A stretch of DNA of 64,000 nt, from NCBI GenBank assembly GCA_027886185.1, contig WOAB01000215.1:1240001-1304000 (forward strand), in the 5' to 3' direction. Under the pieces are notes generated by a model. That model did not search any database. It was not told where the DNA came from and saw only the letters and a list, made by a program, of their open reading frames with translations. Position 1 is the stretch's first letter. Every line of letters starts with the position of its first letter. Below, piece by piece: positions 32,458 to 43,377 of this stretch. The position numbers were made by a program, and so were the translations under genes. This stretch comes from Rheum nobile. Its lineage: Eukaryota; Streptophyta; Magnoliopsida; Caryophyllales; Polygonaceae.

Positions 32458-33878
32458 TGATAACATCCATTTTATACATGTTTTTAGGAGTCTAGTTGCA
32501 TATTAGTTTAGATCATCTGCATGCATATTTTATATATTTTATAGTTAATTTCACATTATTTTGTATTCGGAGTCTACACTCGTACTTTTATGAATTTCAG
32601 GTATTTTTAAGCGGATTAATACGAGACTGTAGAGCTGCTAAATTTGGACCTTGTTGATTATAATATTTTGGAACTAAATTATTTAAATCGTGGATTAGCT
32701 CACATGTTGAGTTGGGCTTGCCATGCGGCCCATCACTTGAAGCCAGTACCACGTGGGCAAGAGAAGAGGAGGGAGCCCAACATTTGTTTGGATGCAGCTG
32801 GAGTTACGTAGTCAGGGGGAGTTGAAGTTTTATTTTGCTTTTCTTTTGTTTTGATTGGGTACGTTATTTGAGTTTTTAGGTTTCTTTAGTTTAGTTATTT
32901 TGTTTTGAGTGAAAGGGGGAGCAGCCGTACATACAGGGGGATATTTCAAGAAGGGATTTTTGTGCCTTCGTTTGATTGAAGACGGTGTTTATTGTTCTAG
33001 CTTGGATCAATTTGGATTATTTTCGTCATTGAGATTAAGTTTCCTTATCTCCCTGTTTGTTTCTTAATTCATATATGTTGATGGCTAGTTTAAATCTTTT
33101 GATTATATCTTCGATCATGCTTGGCTAAATTCCTAGTTCTAGGGTTATGGTGATCCCGACGATGCATATGTAATTAGAATTATTTCTTTGCCTGAGTTGA
33201 AATAATATTTGATTCGATCCTAGATGCTTTATGCCCATTTTAGCTTATGCGAATTGGATCTTATTAGGGTTTGAGACCGAGAGGTCAAAATGCTAGTAAG
33301 TAATCAGGTAGAGTTTGAGACCGAGATGTGATAATTTCTACTAGATCCATAGGAATCGAACCTGAGTGTTATTTGTGCGAGAGCAACTTAATTACTCTTA
33401 GGATACTAAGTCGTCATAGATGTTCTAGGTTTGAGTTGATTTAGCTGAGCGCGAGAGCGGATGCTATCTCAATTTATCTCTAGACTCTAAGTGCGTTAAT
33501 GGGTTTGGATGAGATTAGCTCTGCGCGAGAGCGATTGTTAGTTTAGTTCAGACACATCTATTATTGTCTGAGAGGAGTTAGTAGATTACCTTAGATGACT
33601 TACCTTCAAATAATTTGGACTAGATTCAGGCAGATTGTGATTTTATTTACTGTTGTATCGTTGCGGTGATCCTTAACCTTAGACACATTTATCCCATTGA
33701 TTTTATCTTGTTTTATTTGCTTTTATTAGTTAGCTTAATTATAGATTTCATCGATTCCCATTTTCTTGGCCTAGTTCATTGATAGTGTTTCGATTAATAT
33801 TACATTGGTCTCTGTGGGATCGACACTTGACTACTATAACTGATCTCGTACACTTGCGGGTAGGTTTTAGCCACATCA
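32458..33878 (+). repeat. element D LTR 2 (shared middle LTR)
   Basis: 1421 bp, TGATAACATCC...GCCACATCA. It is preceded by a PPT and followed by a primer site, so it serves as 3' LTR of unit 1 and 5' LTR of unit 2. Confidence 0.92.
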
Positions 33879-33884
33879 TGTTTT

Positions 33885-33901
33885 TGGCGCCGTTGCCGGG
33901 G
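33885..33901 (+). promoter_or_regulatory. element D primer-binding site 2 (tRNA-Asp)
   Basis: TGGCGCCGTTGCCGGGG, a perfect 17-base complement to the plant tRNA-Asp 3' end including CCA. Confidence 0.93.
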
Positions 33902-34012
33902 ACCAATTTGTTAATATTAGTTGTTATCTCTATTAGTGTTTCTAGGTCTTTATTTTTGCTTTGATTTTTTCTCCCCTCTTAATTTCAGGCTATTTTAGAA
34001 GGAGTCGATCAA

Positions 34013-35025
34013 ATGGATTCAGGTATGTATGATGTAAATTCCTATCAATTTTCTTCATCCGAGCCTTATAAAAGTACTCAGAGGTATGATTTTGAAAATT
34101 ATAATTTGGGTTATGGCCAAAACCCAATGACTTCTAACCTCTTCTGTGAGACTTGTGGAGCTGAAGATCATGACAAAACTAGTTGTCGCGCTACTCTGGG
34201 GGAAATAATCGCGTGGAACTCACAACCCTCAAATCAGAGTTGGGTGACAACACCAAACACACCGCTCCAGGCTAAGAGTCATCCGTCTATACAGAGCAAC
34301 AAGCTTGATGACTTTATTATGAGACGTGATAGGGAAGTTGAGAAAATTCTTGCTCTTTTTCCATCTATCATGGACATTCTTAAGCCATTATTAACCCAAT
34401 TTAATTCACTTTCAGGTTTGGTGAACTCTCTGAAGACACAAGTAGATGATTTAGCCACAGAAAATAAAAAATTAAAGGATCATATTATTGAGTTGGCTAT
34501 CTCAAATTTGCCTTCAGAGTCACCTGAAGTGCATTATTTTGAGCAATGCACTTATATTATGATTGGGGTTAAGAATCAGTGGATTGAGCCATTATTAACC
34601 CAATTTTATTCAAAGGACCAAGGAGGATCCGATGCTTGATGAGCTTAAAGTGTTAGAAAGCTCTACCCCGACCTCTAGCACCCTTACCTGTTTTATGGTG
34701 CAAGAAGAGCTGGCTAATTTAGAATTAGAGGTCCGGAGTAGACGGAAGAAGAGAAAAAAGGCGCTCTACTGGTCATGCTCCAATTGAATTCAAGAAAGGT
34801 GATCATGTGATTCTCTATCACCATAAGTCGAGCATGTTTCCGGGAAGCAAGAGCACAAGATGGTCCGGTCCATACTACCTGAACCGAGTTCTACAAAATG
34901 ATTCAGTGGAGTTATGGCATAAGAACTCGGGGTACTTCAAGGTTCGGAAAATTCGACTCAGACCATATATAGAGCCTGATCCGATCAAGTTGGGTATCAC
35001 CGACCCGCCTGATCCGAGCACATGA
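34013..35025 (+). pseudogene. element D chimeric gag/integrase-tail ORF, unit 2 (frameshifted)
   Basis: Homologous to 28720-29736 but broken. At 34587-34604 a stretch of 22 bases is replaced by 17 bases that copy a segment from about 200 bp upstream (GCCATTATTAACCCAATTT, near 34385), a net loss of five. An extra A in the A-run near 34752 adds a second frame change. The integrase-tail part (34807-35025) stays open in another frame. Confidence 0.85.
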
Positions 35026-35120
35026 CATTGGTGAAGGTCAAGCTAATGACCTTAAACAAGCGCTGGATGGGAGGCAACCCATCAGGTATGTTTTCTTCTT
35101 TTCTTAAAAAAAAAAGTATG

Positions 35121-35238
35121 TTTTTCAGCAAACTCGGGAAACTCGGTCGAGTTTTCGACCGAGTTGGGATAACTGAGAGAAACTCGGCCCACAACTCGAC
35201 CGAGTTATGGACCGAGTTACAATCTGTTCGCTGAAAAA
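35121..35238. repeat. ACTCGG inverted-repeat block, unit 2
   Basis: Same layout as 29832-29949, with the 11-bp stem at 35140-35165. No change is visible in either arm. Confidence 0.85.
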
Positions 35239-35818
35239 AAAATCCCTCTTTCCCTCCTTTCTTCTACCTCGCTCTCTGTTCTCTGCCTCCCGACGCCCTT
35301 CTTTGTGCCCTAACTTCCCCCCCTCCGTACCGTTGCGCCACCAACCCACTACCCCTTGTGCCCAGAACCGGACCTCCACCGAGCCCAGCCGACCGGCCAC
35401 ACCCACCACTAGCGACCCTCCAACCCAAGATTCCGACCCAGAACTCATACACCACCGGAGACCCACACCACGCCGTCCTGTTCGCCGCCCAGATCCAGTC
35501 CTGTCCGCCATTGATGCCGCCTCTCCCATCCCTTCTCCTTCCACCTCCATTCTCGTTCCCCTTCACCGAACCACATCCCCCACCGGCGACCACCACGGAG
35601 CCGCCCACTCACCACCGCTCAACATTCATCTCCGCTTCACTCTTCTCCGCTCCTGCCTCTCACCGCCCCCTGATCCACTGCTGCACCGCGAATTCCCTAC
35701 CACCATTACCGCTGTTATCCTCCAGCGAGCTTCCTCCTCCTCGCCACTGACCTGGGCAGCCCAAAGCGAGACCACCTACAGCAAACCGCTGCTCGCTGCG
35801 AACCGCCAGCCATGGTGA
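35207..35818 (+). CDS. element D Pro/Ser/Thr-rich ORF, unit 2
   Basis: 203 codons, same frame and stop as 29918-30529 with scattered substitutions and no indels. Coding status as uncertain as in unit 1. Confidence 0.35.
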   Translation: MDRVTICSLKKKSLFPSFLLPRSLFSASRRPSLCPNFPPSVPLRHQPTTPCAQNRTSTEPSRPATPTTSDPPTQDSDPELIHHRRPTPRRPVRRPDPVLSAIDAASPIPSPSTSILVPLHRTTSPTGDHHGAAHSPPLNIHLRFTLLRSCLSPPPDPLLHREFPTTITAVILQRASSSSPLTWAAQSETTYSKPLLAANRQPW

Positions 35819-37743
35819 AGGTTTGCTCTAATTGAAATTGTGTGAGTCTCTATTACAGGTATGTCTCATAGCCTCTCCTTAGTCATCTTAATAAACATTA
35901 ATCAAAATGCCTTCGTTGAATTGATGTACTAAAGGATGAAGGGAATTTGGAGCTGTATACTGATTTCAACGATTATATCCTCTAGTTAACAGTGGCTGGA
36001 TTTGGTTTCTCTGAGTATAACTCTGCTTAGAATATGTTGGCTTCATAGTGTCGAAATTGTGTTTGGTTCTTGAATTTGAGTATATGAGTATGGGTTGGTT
36101 GTTAATGATAGTTGTTAATGGTGACTAGCAGGACTGCTGTAGGCATTGCACACTAAAGAAAGAATTTATGTTGAGGCTCATTCTATTACCATGAAATTAT
36201 AATGTTGTATGAGCATGTTTTAACTCATTTATGCCTACTCACTGTTAGAATGTATGTTCTTGTGTTTTGGGGTTTGTTTTGTCTTGTGTTGTGATATATA
36301 CAGTGCTACTGGAAGATGGAAGAGAGGATGTTGCTGAAATTCTTCTGCACTTGTATTCATTTTCGATAACCCCGGAGCATAGAGTGAAAATGCTTGATAC
36401 CTGAATTCTTTGGTGAGTTTCTTTTTTCTCTTTCTTTTATGTCTACATTGGGGACAATGTACAATTTAAGCTTGGGGGAGAGATAATTCCATGTGTAGAC
36501 TTCGTTTGCATTTTAGTGTAGCTTTTCATGTTTTTGTGTGTTTCTTTTTCATTTTTTTCATGCATTGCATACTGCATTTGGATGTTGCTTTTTGTTCCCC
36601 TGTTTATTCCTTTGTGGGTCCTTATAACGGTACATGAATTTCGAATCCTCTTAATATGCTTTGGCTGTTAATGTTACAATTGCATTATGAGCATGATATG
36701 GTTGATCAAACCTTTGACAATGACTTGAGCATGTGGACTTTGATTGAGATGTGTTAGGACCGATATTCTAGACAAAATGTCCCGGTGAGCTTGTTAGCCT
36801 TTCTTGGACTACAATTGCATCAGTCCTCTAATTTTTCTTGTGTGATCTCTCTTTGCTTGTTATCTCTAGAACTTGCTTCAATACCTCTTCGAGACTGCAT
36901 ATAGGACTAATGTGCATTACATTTTGATTGAGACATTATTTTTCCTGAGCCTATATTATCCTTGACCACCCTAATATTATTTCCCTCTTCTTGAAGCCCT
37001 TTGAGCCTTAAAGCCTATTCTTTGAAAGCTCCACAAAAGCATCTGAGCTTATTTATATATCCTTCCCATCCAGGGGATTGAATTTTAGTTTGCTAAGTGT
37101 GGAATTGGACTAAGCTTGGGGGAGTTGCATAAAATGTTGGGTGATCATTAGAAATTGATTGTAAGGTTTTATACCATTCGGTTCATAAAAGTTTGCTTCC
37201 TTCTTCAAAAAAAAAATATGAAGAAGAAGAAAAGAAGCCCATAAAATAGAATGGTGAATCCTTAGTTTGGGTTGTAGTTGAGTTTATTGTAAAATCATTA
37301 TATGATTGGTGTTATTTTAGTGAAGTTCTTTTCCCCGAATTTAGCACCACATGGCCAAAATTTATCCATGCCCTATCAAAATACCTTGGCCCCATTACAA
37401 CCCTATTTATGTCTCATGATTGTGTTTTGCATTGTCTCTAGCAGTGGAGATCTAGATATTGTTGCAAGCTTATGGTAGTTAGCATTCAAAGTAGAGAATT
37501 GAGCGAAACACATATCCTAAACACATGAGTGTGACTTTATATTTATCTTGGTGAGGTCTAGAGTAGAAGAACTAATTTCATCTTGTCATTGATTGAGAAG
37601 CATGTTAGGATGGAAGTTGTCATTTGTTTGGACTTTCATGGTCATCATCACTTGCCTCTTGGATTGCAACAACCATAGTACATTTTGCGGACTCATTACT
37701 TATGTACTTGCTTGGGACAAGCAAGGTTTAAGCTTGGGGGATT
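35819..37743 (+). other. element D non-coding 3' internal region, unit 2
   Basis: Counterpart of 30530-32457, ending in the AAGCTTGGGGGATT polypurine tract before LTR 3. Here the ATTGGGGACAATGT segment is followed by AAGCTTGGGGGAGAG. Confidence 0.75.
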
Positions 37744-39165
37744 TGATAACATCCATTTTATACATGTTTTTAGGAGTCTAGTTGCATATTAGTTTAGATC
37801 ATCTGCATGCATATTTTATATATTTTATAGTTAATTTCACATTATTTTGTATTCGGAATCTACACTCGTACTTTTATGAATTTCAGGTATTTTTAAGCGG
37901 ATTAATACGAGACTGTAGAGCTGCTAAATTTGGACCTTGTTGATTATAATATTTTGGAACTGAATTATTTAAATCGTGGATCAGCTCACATGTTGAGTTG
38001 GGCTTGCCATGCGGCCCATCACTTGAAGCCAGTACCACGTGGGCAAGAGAAGAGGAGGGAGCCCAACATTTGTTTGGATGCAGCTGGAGTTACGTAGTCA
38101 GGGGGAGTTGAAGTTTTATTTTGCTTTTCTTTTGTTTTGATTGGGTACGTTATTTGAGTTTTTAGGTTTCTTTAGTTTAGTTATTTTGTTTTGAGTGAAA
38201 GGGGGAGCAGCCGTACGTACAGGGGGATATTTCAAGAAGGGATTTTTGTGCCTTCGTTTGATTGAAGACGGTGTTTATTGTTCTAGCTTGGATCAATTTG
38301 GATTATTTTCATCATTGAGATTAAGTTTCCTTATCTCCCTGTTTGTTTCTTTATTCATATATGTTGATGGCTAGTTTAAATCTTTTGATTATATCTTCGA
38401 TCATGCTTGGCTAAATTCCTAGTTCTAGGGTTATGGTGATCCCGACGATGCATATGTAATTAGAATTATTTATTTGCCTGAGTTGAAATAATATTTGATT
38501 CGATCCTAGATGCTTTATGCCCATTTTAGCTTATGCGAATTGGATCTTATTAGGGTTTGAGACCGAGAGGTGAAAATGCTAGTAAGTAATCAGGTAGAGT
38601 TTGAGACCGAGAGGTGATAATTTCTACTAGATCCATAGGAATCGAACCTGAGTGTTATTTGTGCGAGAGCAACTTAATTACTCTTGAGGATACTAAGTCG
38701 TCATAGATGTTCTAGGTTTGAGTTGATTTAGCTGAGCGCGAGAGCGGATGCTATCTCAATTTATCTCTAGACTCTAAGTGCGTTAATGGGTTTGGATGAG
38801 ATTAGTTCTGCGCGAGAGCGATTGTTAGTTTAGTTCAGACACATCTATTATTGTCTGAGAGGAGTTAGTAGATTACCTTAGATGACTTACCTTCAAATAA
38901 TTTGGACTAGATTCAGGCAGATTGTGATTTTATTTACTGTTGCATCGTTGCGGTGATCCTTAACCTTAGACACATTTATCCCATTGATTTTATCTTGTTT
39001 TATTTGCTTTTATTAGTTAGCTTAATTATAGATTTCATCGATTCCCATTTTCTTGACCTAGTTCATTGATAGTGTTTCGATTAATATTACATTGGTCTCT
39101 GTGGGATCGATACTTGACTACTACAACTGATCCCGTACACTTGCGGGTAGGTTTTAGCCACATCA
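37744..39165 (+). repeat. element D LTR 3
   Basis: 1422 bp, ends CCACATCA and is followed directly by the target duplication GAAGG (39166-39170). Confidence 0.92.
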
Positions 39166-39229
39166 GAAGGGAACTTAGAATCCATATTATGAGTTCCTTA
39201 AGTTATTATCTAACAATCACGATCCTACA
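39166..39229 (+). repeat. element C 3' LTR, right part
   Basis: Resumes with the duplicated GAAGG (39166-39170) and runs to GATCCTACA. With 26086-27161 it rebuilds exactly 1135 bp, the length of the 5' LTR. Confidence 0.93.
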
Positions 39230-39234
39230 CAAGG

Positions 39235-40241
39235 GCCAAATTGAATTCAGGTAACCAATGAGATAGAGGAGGTGCATATGTAAGAGTAAAGTCGATATGA
39301 CAATTGGAGGTACCAAGTTTTGAGTATAAGTGAGTTTGATGTATTGGTACTCGAGGATCTGGTCATCGAAAGGAAGTTGGTAGCAAAATGTTGTATCATA
39401 ATCGTGTGGATGATCATAGGGCATAATAGCGAGATTATATCGGAGATTAGAATGGATACTCTGATTAAGGTGATCATAATCGTGTGGATGATCATATCGA
39501 TTCTAACGAGGGTAAGGAGTAAAGGCAGTATAGTAAGTGGATTCATGATCGAATTAATAGTTCAACTTTGGTGATATAGGTTACGAAGACCAAATTCATC
39601 TAAAGGATATCAACTTAAGGATGATAAGGTATGTACCTTGAGAGTGGTTTATAAAGAGAAAAGTTGAAAGAGAAATGTGTGTTCTCATGCTTAGGGTATA
39701 ACAAGTCTATTGCGATGATTTTGGAGATTATTATCCTAAGATAATTATGACCTTGCGGTTATAGTCACAAATTACTACAGTGGAGCACATGGAGAGAAGA
39801 TATGCGAAATAATGGTATGGTTGAGGAAACAGATCGTTTTCCTAGGAGCAATTTCAAGGATGGAATGATTAAGGATATTAGGTTCAGGTTGTAAGGTTAA
39901 TGGTGAAACCGGTCCCTCTACCTTAGTGATGTTAGTTTCGGGGTCGAAACTATTTTTAAGGGGTAGTAATGTAACAACCCTCAGGTTGCCATAAGGGTAA
40001 TATGGTAAAATGTATGATTGGTGAAAGCAAGTTATAAAATTCCCTTAAGTTGTGAAGGGTCTAACTGTAATTTGAATCAACTTATAGATTTTAACTTAGA
40101 AATGCTTGAACTGATTTACAAGGTGTTAAATGGGGTAGGCATGGTTAAACTTATAAGGTTGGGTAACTTAAAATGAGGTCGTTTCTCCGAGCTGTTATCG
40201 GCCAAGTTTCGGGGTCGAAACTTCTCTTAAGGGGATAGTGA
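39235..40241 (+). other. element B internal region, right of C, with a doubled 3' terminus
   Basis: Non-coding. AGTTTCGGGGTCGAAACT followed by TTTAAGGGGTAGTAA and TGTAACAACCCTCAGGTT (39934-39987) imitates the true 3' end AGTTTCGGGGTCGAAACT, TTAAGGGGATAGTGA, TGTAATACCCCTC (40205 onward). The element thus has two PPT/LTR-start junctions 272 bp apart, the first leading into only a partial LTR-like segment. Confidence 0.7.
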
Positions 40242-43200
40242 TGTAATACCCCTCAATTTCAATAAGGGTATTTGGGTAATTTTCCCAACCCTCGTTCTGT
40301 AAGCAAGACGCGTTTGGCGTATTTGAAATCTCTGTAATAATCTTTTCGGACGTTATAATATACGTTTAATATATTATCGGGTCTTAGAATATTTTTAAAG
40401 TGCTAAAAGAATAATAATTTAGCATGCTTGGAACGAAACCCACGACCTCAGGCCAAGGGGCGCGTTCGCGGCATTTCCGCGACCGCGGAAGAGTTTCCGC
40501 GATCGCGGAAAACTGTTCGTCGTCGTCTTCATTTCCCTTCGCGTTTTGTCGGTTCGGATGCCGCCGTTTCGCCGGTGGGATGCCGATCAATCCGTCTTCT
40601 CGGCGTTGGGCTCCCATTTGCTCTATAAAAGGAGGTGGACGCCCTGGAGATCTTCATCCACAGCTCCAATCCTCTCTCTTTCCCTTGTTTTGAGCCTCGC
40701 CGGAATTCTCGAGCTCGCCGGAGTTTCGCCAGAGTCTTTGTGGTCGCCGAAACTGTCTTGGAAGCTTGTGTGGTGGTGGTGAGCCTCGTTCGAAGCCAAG
40801 GAGGTCGTCTTCGAGTCGTCGGGATCCGTACGCAGATTCTAGTTTCCAGATACTCGGAATCCATCAGCTACGTTCGACTAGATTAAGGCAAGTGGCGGTT
40901 CGCTCTTGTTTATCATTTCATAGTTCCTTTAATTATCAATTACTTGATTGTTAATTAAAATGGAGTGAAGTGTTGTCTTCGTTTGGGAACAGATTTTATA
41001 AATGATGTGATTAAAATATGACTTTATAATAGGTTGTATATATTGCTAGAACAACGCTATTATACCTGTTATTACTGTAATAAATTTTGGTGTGGATTTA
41101 AATGTAAACTTAAATGCTAGATTAGTACGAGTATTCGTAAGAACGCTAATTCCTTACGAGGATTAGTCGTTTCTTTATAACTCGGTATTAGTCGGAATAA
41201 TTCTCTAATACTTTTAAAGGTCATGACCATTGCTTCTTATCCACCCGTTAAGGATAAGAGGTGTTTAAGCACCTTGCTAGTGCAAGTGGGTTGGACGTAA
41301 TGTCACCTTGTGTTATTCTCGTAGTTACTCGAGATTGTATTAAAAGCTTCAAACGTTAATGTACGTTTTGTAATTAAATAAGATAAGTACAGTTATGCAC
41401 ATAATTAATGAACCTTCGGGCGAGAAGTACAACTTGGAACCCGCCCGGACTTCGGTTAAAGTAAGTCTTCTTTCCAATCTGGATTCGCATTGCGCGGTGA
41501 GGTTGGTCGTTGACCCAAATGATCAAGTCGTTTTTAAACGCTTGTGTGAAAACTATAACGTTCCCAAACATTTGTCATACGTTTCCCATAAGACTCAATT
41601 TCCTTGGAGTCTTCTTTTCAGTGCATGTCTAAATTTAATCATTCCGTGAAAGTTCCGGGTTATGTATCGTTCCTTCGGTTGTTATTCGAGGGACAATGAT
41701 AGTAAACGATTATGATCACTAGAACCATTCTGATTTCACTCTTGCATAGTCTTTCATTAGACTAACCAACCGGGTTTTATTCCATACATGGTTGGCTGGT
41801 GTCATCCGTCCTATACGGCTAGGGGTGAGTATCGGTCCGGAACCGAACCGAACCGAAAAAACCGAAAACCGAAACTCCCAAAAAAACTAAACCGAAAACC
41901 GAACTGAATTATATTGGTTCGGTTTGGTTCTAACCCGGTTCGGTTCGGCTAAAAACCGGGAAAAAACTGAACTACATGTTTTTGGATTTTAAACCGTAGT
42001 GCCACTGGCCCACTACTGCCTCCCTATATGTTTTAGGCTTTAGCAATTTAGCATTGAAGTTTAGCCACTGAAATTTCTCAACTGAGGTCTGTTTGAGGCT
42101 TTACTCATTAGCTAACACTTTAGCCACTGAAGTGTGTTTCATTCCTTTCACATGCCAATACCATTACCATACGGCAAATGTCAATATCAAATTCCAGTAT
42201 TCCACCCACAAATGACAAAACTGGGCAAGGCGGTGGAGCAAATACCAAAATCCAACAATTAAACAGTGAGAGACTGAGAACCGAAGAACAAAGATCAAAT
42301 TCCAAATATCAAATTCCAGTATTCCGAGGAGCAAATATCAAATGGAAGAAATATCAAATTCCAGGTACGAAATTGTTCTTCGGTTCTTCCATTAAAGGCG
42401 GTGGAGCAAATATCAAATTCCCGTATTCCGTACCTGGCTTTGAACTTGCAAAGTATCCAAAACTTCAATGGAAGAACCGAAGAACAGTGAGAGACTAAGA
42501 GTGAGTGGAGCCGTGGAGAGTGGAGACCGAGGGGATGCAAGGCGGTGAGTTGCCGAGTTGGTGTCTCTTGGCGCTGTGGCGAGTCGGCGACCGAGGGGAC
42601 TCAAGACGGTGGATCCGTGGAGGCCGTGACGGTGGCGTCAAGCAGCAGCCGCGAGCCAGGCAACCAGCGACGACGCCGATTAGGGCAACTGGAGTCTGGG
42701 ACTGGGCAAGACGTGAAGACTGAAGAGGAATCGAAGGAGCCACTGTAGGAGATTCAAGATAGAGATGGGCCGATGCAATGGGCCTTTCTTTTGTAACCAA
42801 ACCGGCCCAATAAACATGATGTATTTTTTTAATTCGATTTAACCGAACCGAAAATAAACCGAACCGAAAACTGAAATCTAAAAATGCATAAACCGAAACC
42901 CGAACCAAACTATTTCGGTTTCGATTTGGTTCGGTTAAAAATTTTGGTTAAACCAAACCGTGCTCATCCCTATATACGGCACATTAGTGGTTGGTCCCCG
43001 AAGACTTGAAGTAACCAATCGAAGAGGAGGCTTGCAGTTGAGGATTTAAGTGACAGTGTTTTAAGGTTGTTAAGTATTACTTTAATATATATTCTTATAC
43101 TAGGGTTTAATTAAAAGTCTTGTACTAGGGTTTAATTAAAAGTCTTCCACTATAATTTCAATCTGTTGTAAAATTGTCACTTCTCATTTCATGAGAAGTC

Positions 43201-43372
43201 TGTTAATAAAAGGTTGAGTTTCATTTAAATATGTCTTCCGCTGATTAATCTTTCGTCATTTAATATACTTATTTAAGCGTAATTGTTCCGATTAAAGCCT
43301 AGGGTGACTTTGGACAATAACGTCTGAGGTCACTGGCGTGTGACACTACCGACATAAGTCAGGGGTGTTACA
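40242..43372 (+). repeat. element B 3' LTR (with hAT insertion)
   Basis: 3131 bp, or about 1970 bp without the hAT-type element and one copy of its duplication. It carries the roughly 210 bp missing from the 5' LTR (about 40822-41030). TATA box TATAAAAGGA near 40624. Ends GTGTTACA, followed by GCCTT. Confidence 0.9.
41820..42972. mobile_element. non-autonomous hAT-type DNA transposon
   Basis: 1153 bp absent from the 5' LTR of B. A perfect 8-bp duplication TATACGGC flanks it (41812-41819, 42973-42980). Inverted ends TAGGGGTGAGTATCGG and (reverse complement of the right end) TAGGGATGAGCACGG match the hAT style. Subterminal regions consist of ACCGAACCGAA repeats in opposite orientations at the two ends. 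The middle has repeated AATATCAAATTCC and GGCGGTGGAGCAAATA blocks and a GC-rich patch (42500-42720). No transposase. Confidence 0.88.
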
Positions 43373-43377
43373 GCCTT

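Larger units (their letters stand above)
27162..39165 (+). mobile_element. element D: tandem non-autonomous Ty3/gypsy (Athila/Tat-like), LTR-int-LTR-int-LTR
   Basis: Three LTRs (27162-28585, 32458-33878, 37744-39165; 1424, 1421 and 1422 bp) alternate with two internal regions (3872 and 3865 bp). The array is flanked by a single perfect duplication GAAGG, so it behaves as one insertion in the LTR of C. The primer site matches tRNA-Asp, as in Athila/Tat elements. Each internal region carries one chimeric gag/integrase-tail ORF, a hairpin block, a Pro-rich ORF and about 1.9 kb of non-coding DNA. No protease, RT, RNase H or integrase core is present. Units differ by about one percent, so the doubling is recent. 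Unequal LTR recombination between two copies, or integration of a two-unit cDNA, could each explain it. Confidence 0.92.
16631..39229 (+). mobile_element. element C: Ty1/copia SIRE/Maximus-like retrotransposon, nested in B
   Basis: The left LTR 16631-17765 and the right LTR (26086-27161 plus 39171-39229) are both 1135 bp once the D insertion is removed. The perfect duplication CAAGG flanks it (16626-16630, 39230-39234). Order: LTR, tRNA-Met PBS, gag with two zinc knuckles, protease, integrase, RT, RNase H, 0.84-kb spacer, 513-codon 3' ORF, PPT, LTR. Full length is about 10.6 kb. Long gag, long LTRs and the extra 3' ORF place it with SIRE-type copia elements. About 25 LTR differences (near 2 percent) and three stop codons in gag-pol indicate a fairly recent copy that has lost activity. 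Confidence 0.93.
10590..43372 (+). mobile_element. element B: Ty3/gypsy retrotransposon with gag only, nested in element A
   Basis: LTRs at 10590-12347 and 40242-43372 start TGTAATACCCCTC and end GTGTTACA. The perfect 5-bp duplication GCCTT flanks it (10585-10589, 43373-43377). A tRNA-Met primer site follows the left LTR and an AAGGGGATAGTGA purine tract precedes the right one. Without the C/D nest and the hAT insertion, B is about 9 kb. Only gag is recognisable; I find no protease, RT, RNase H or integrase on either side of the C insertion. It is therefore a gag-only derivative that would have needed pol in trans. Confidence 0.88.

Noticed and set aside
42178..42498. 106-codon open frame inside the hAT-type element as a possible transposase piece
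   Set aside because: It is built from internally repeated AATATCAAATTCC blocks and has no transposase motif.
42840..42972. ACCGAACCGAA runs as telomere-like or simple satellite DNA
   Set aside because: They lie exactly inside the hAT ends, in opposite orientation at each terminus, so they are subterminal repeats of that element.
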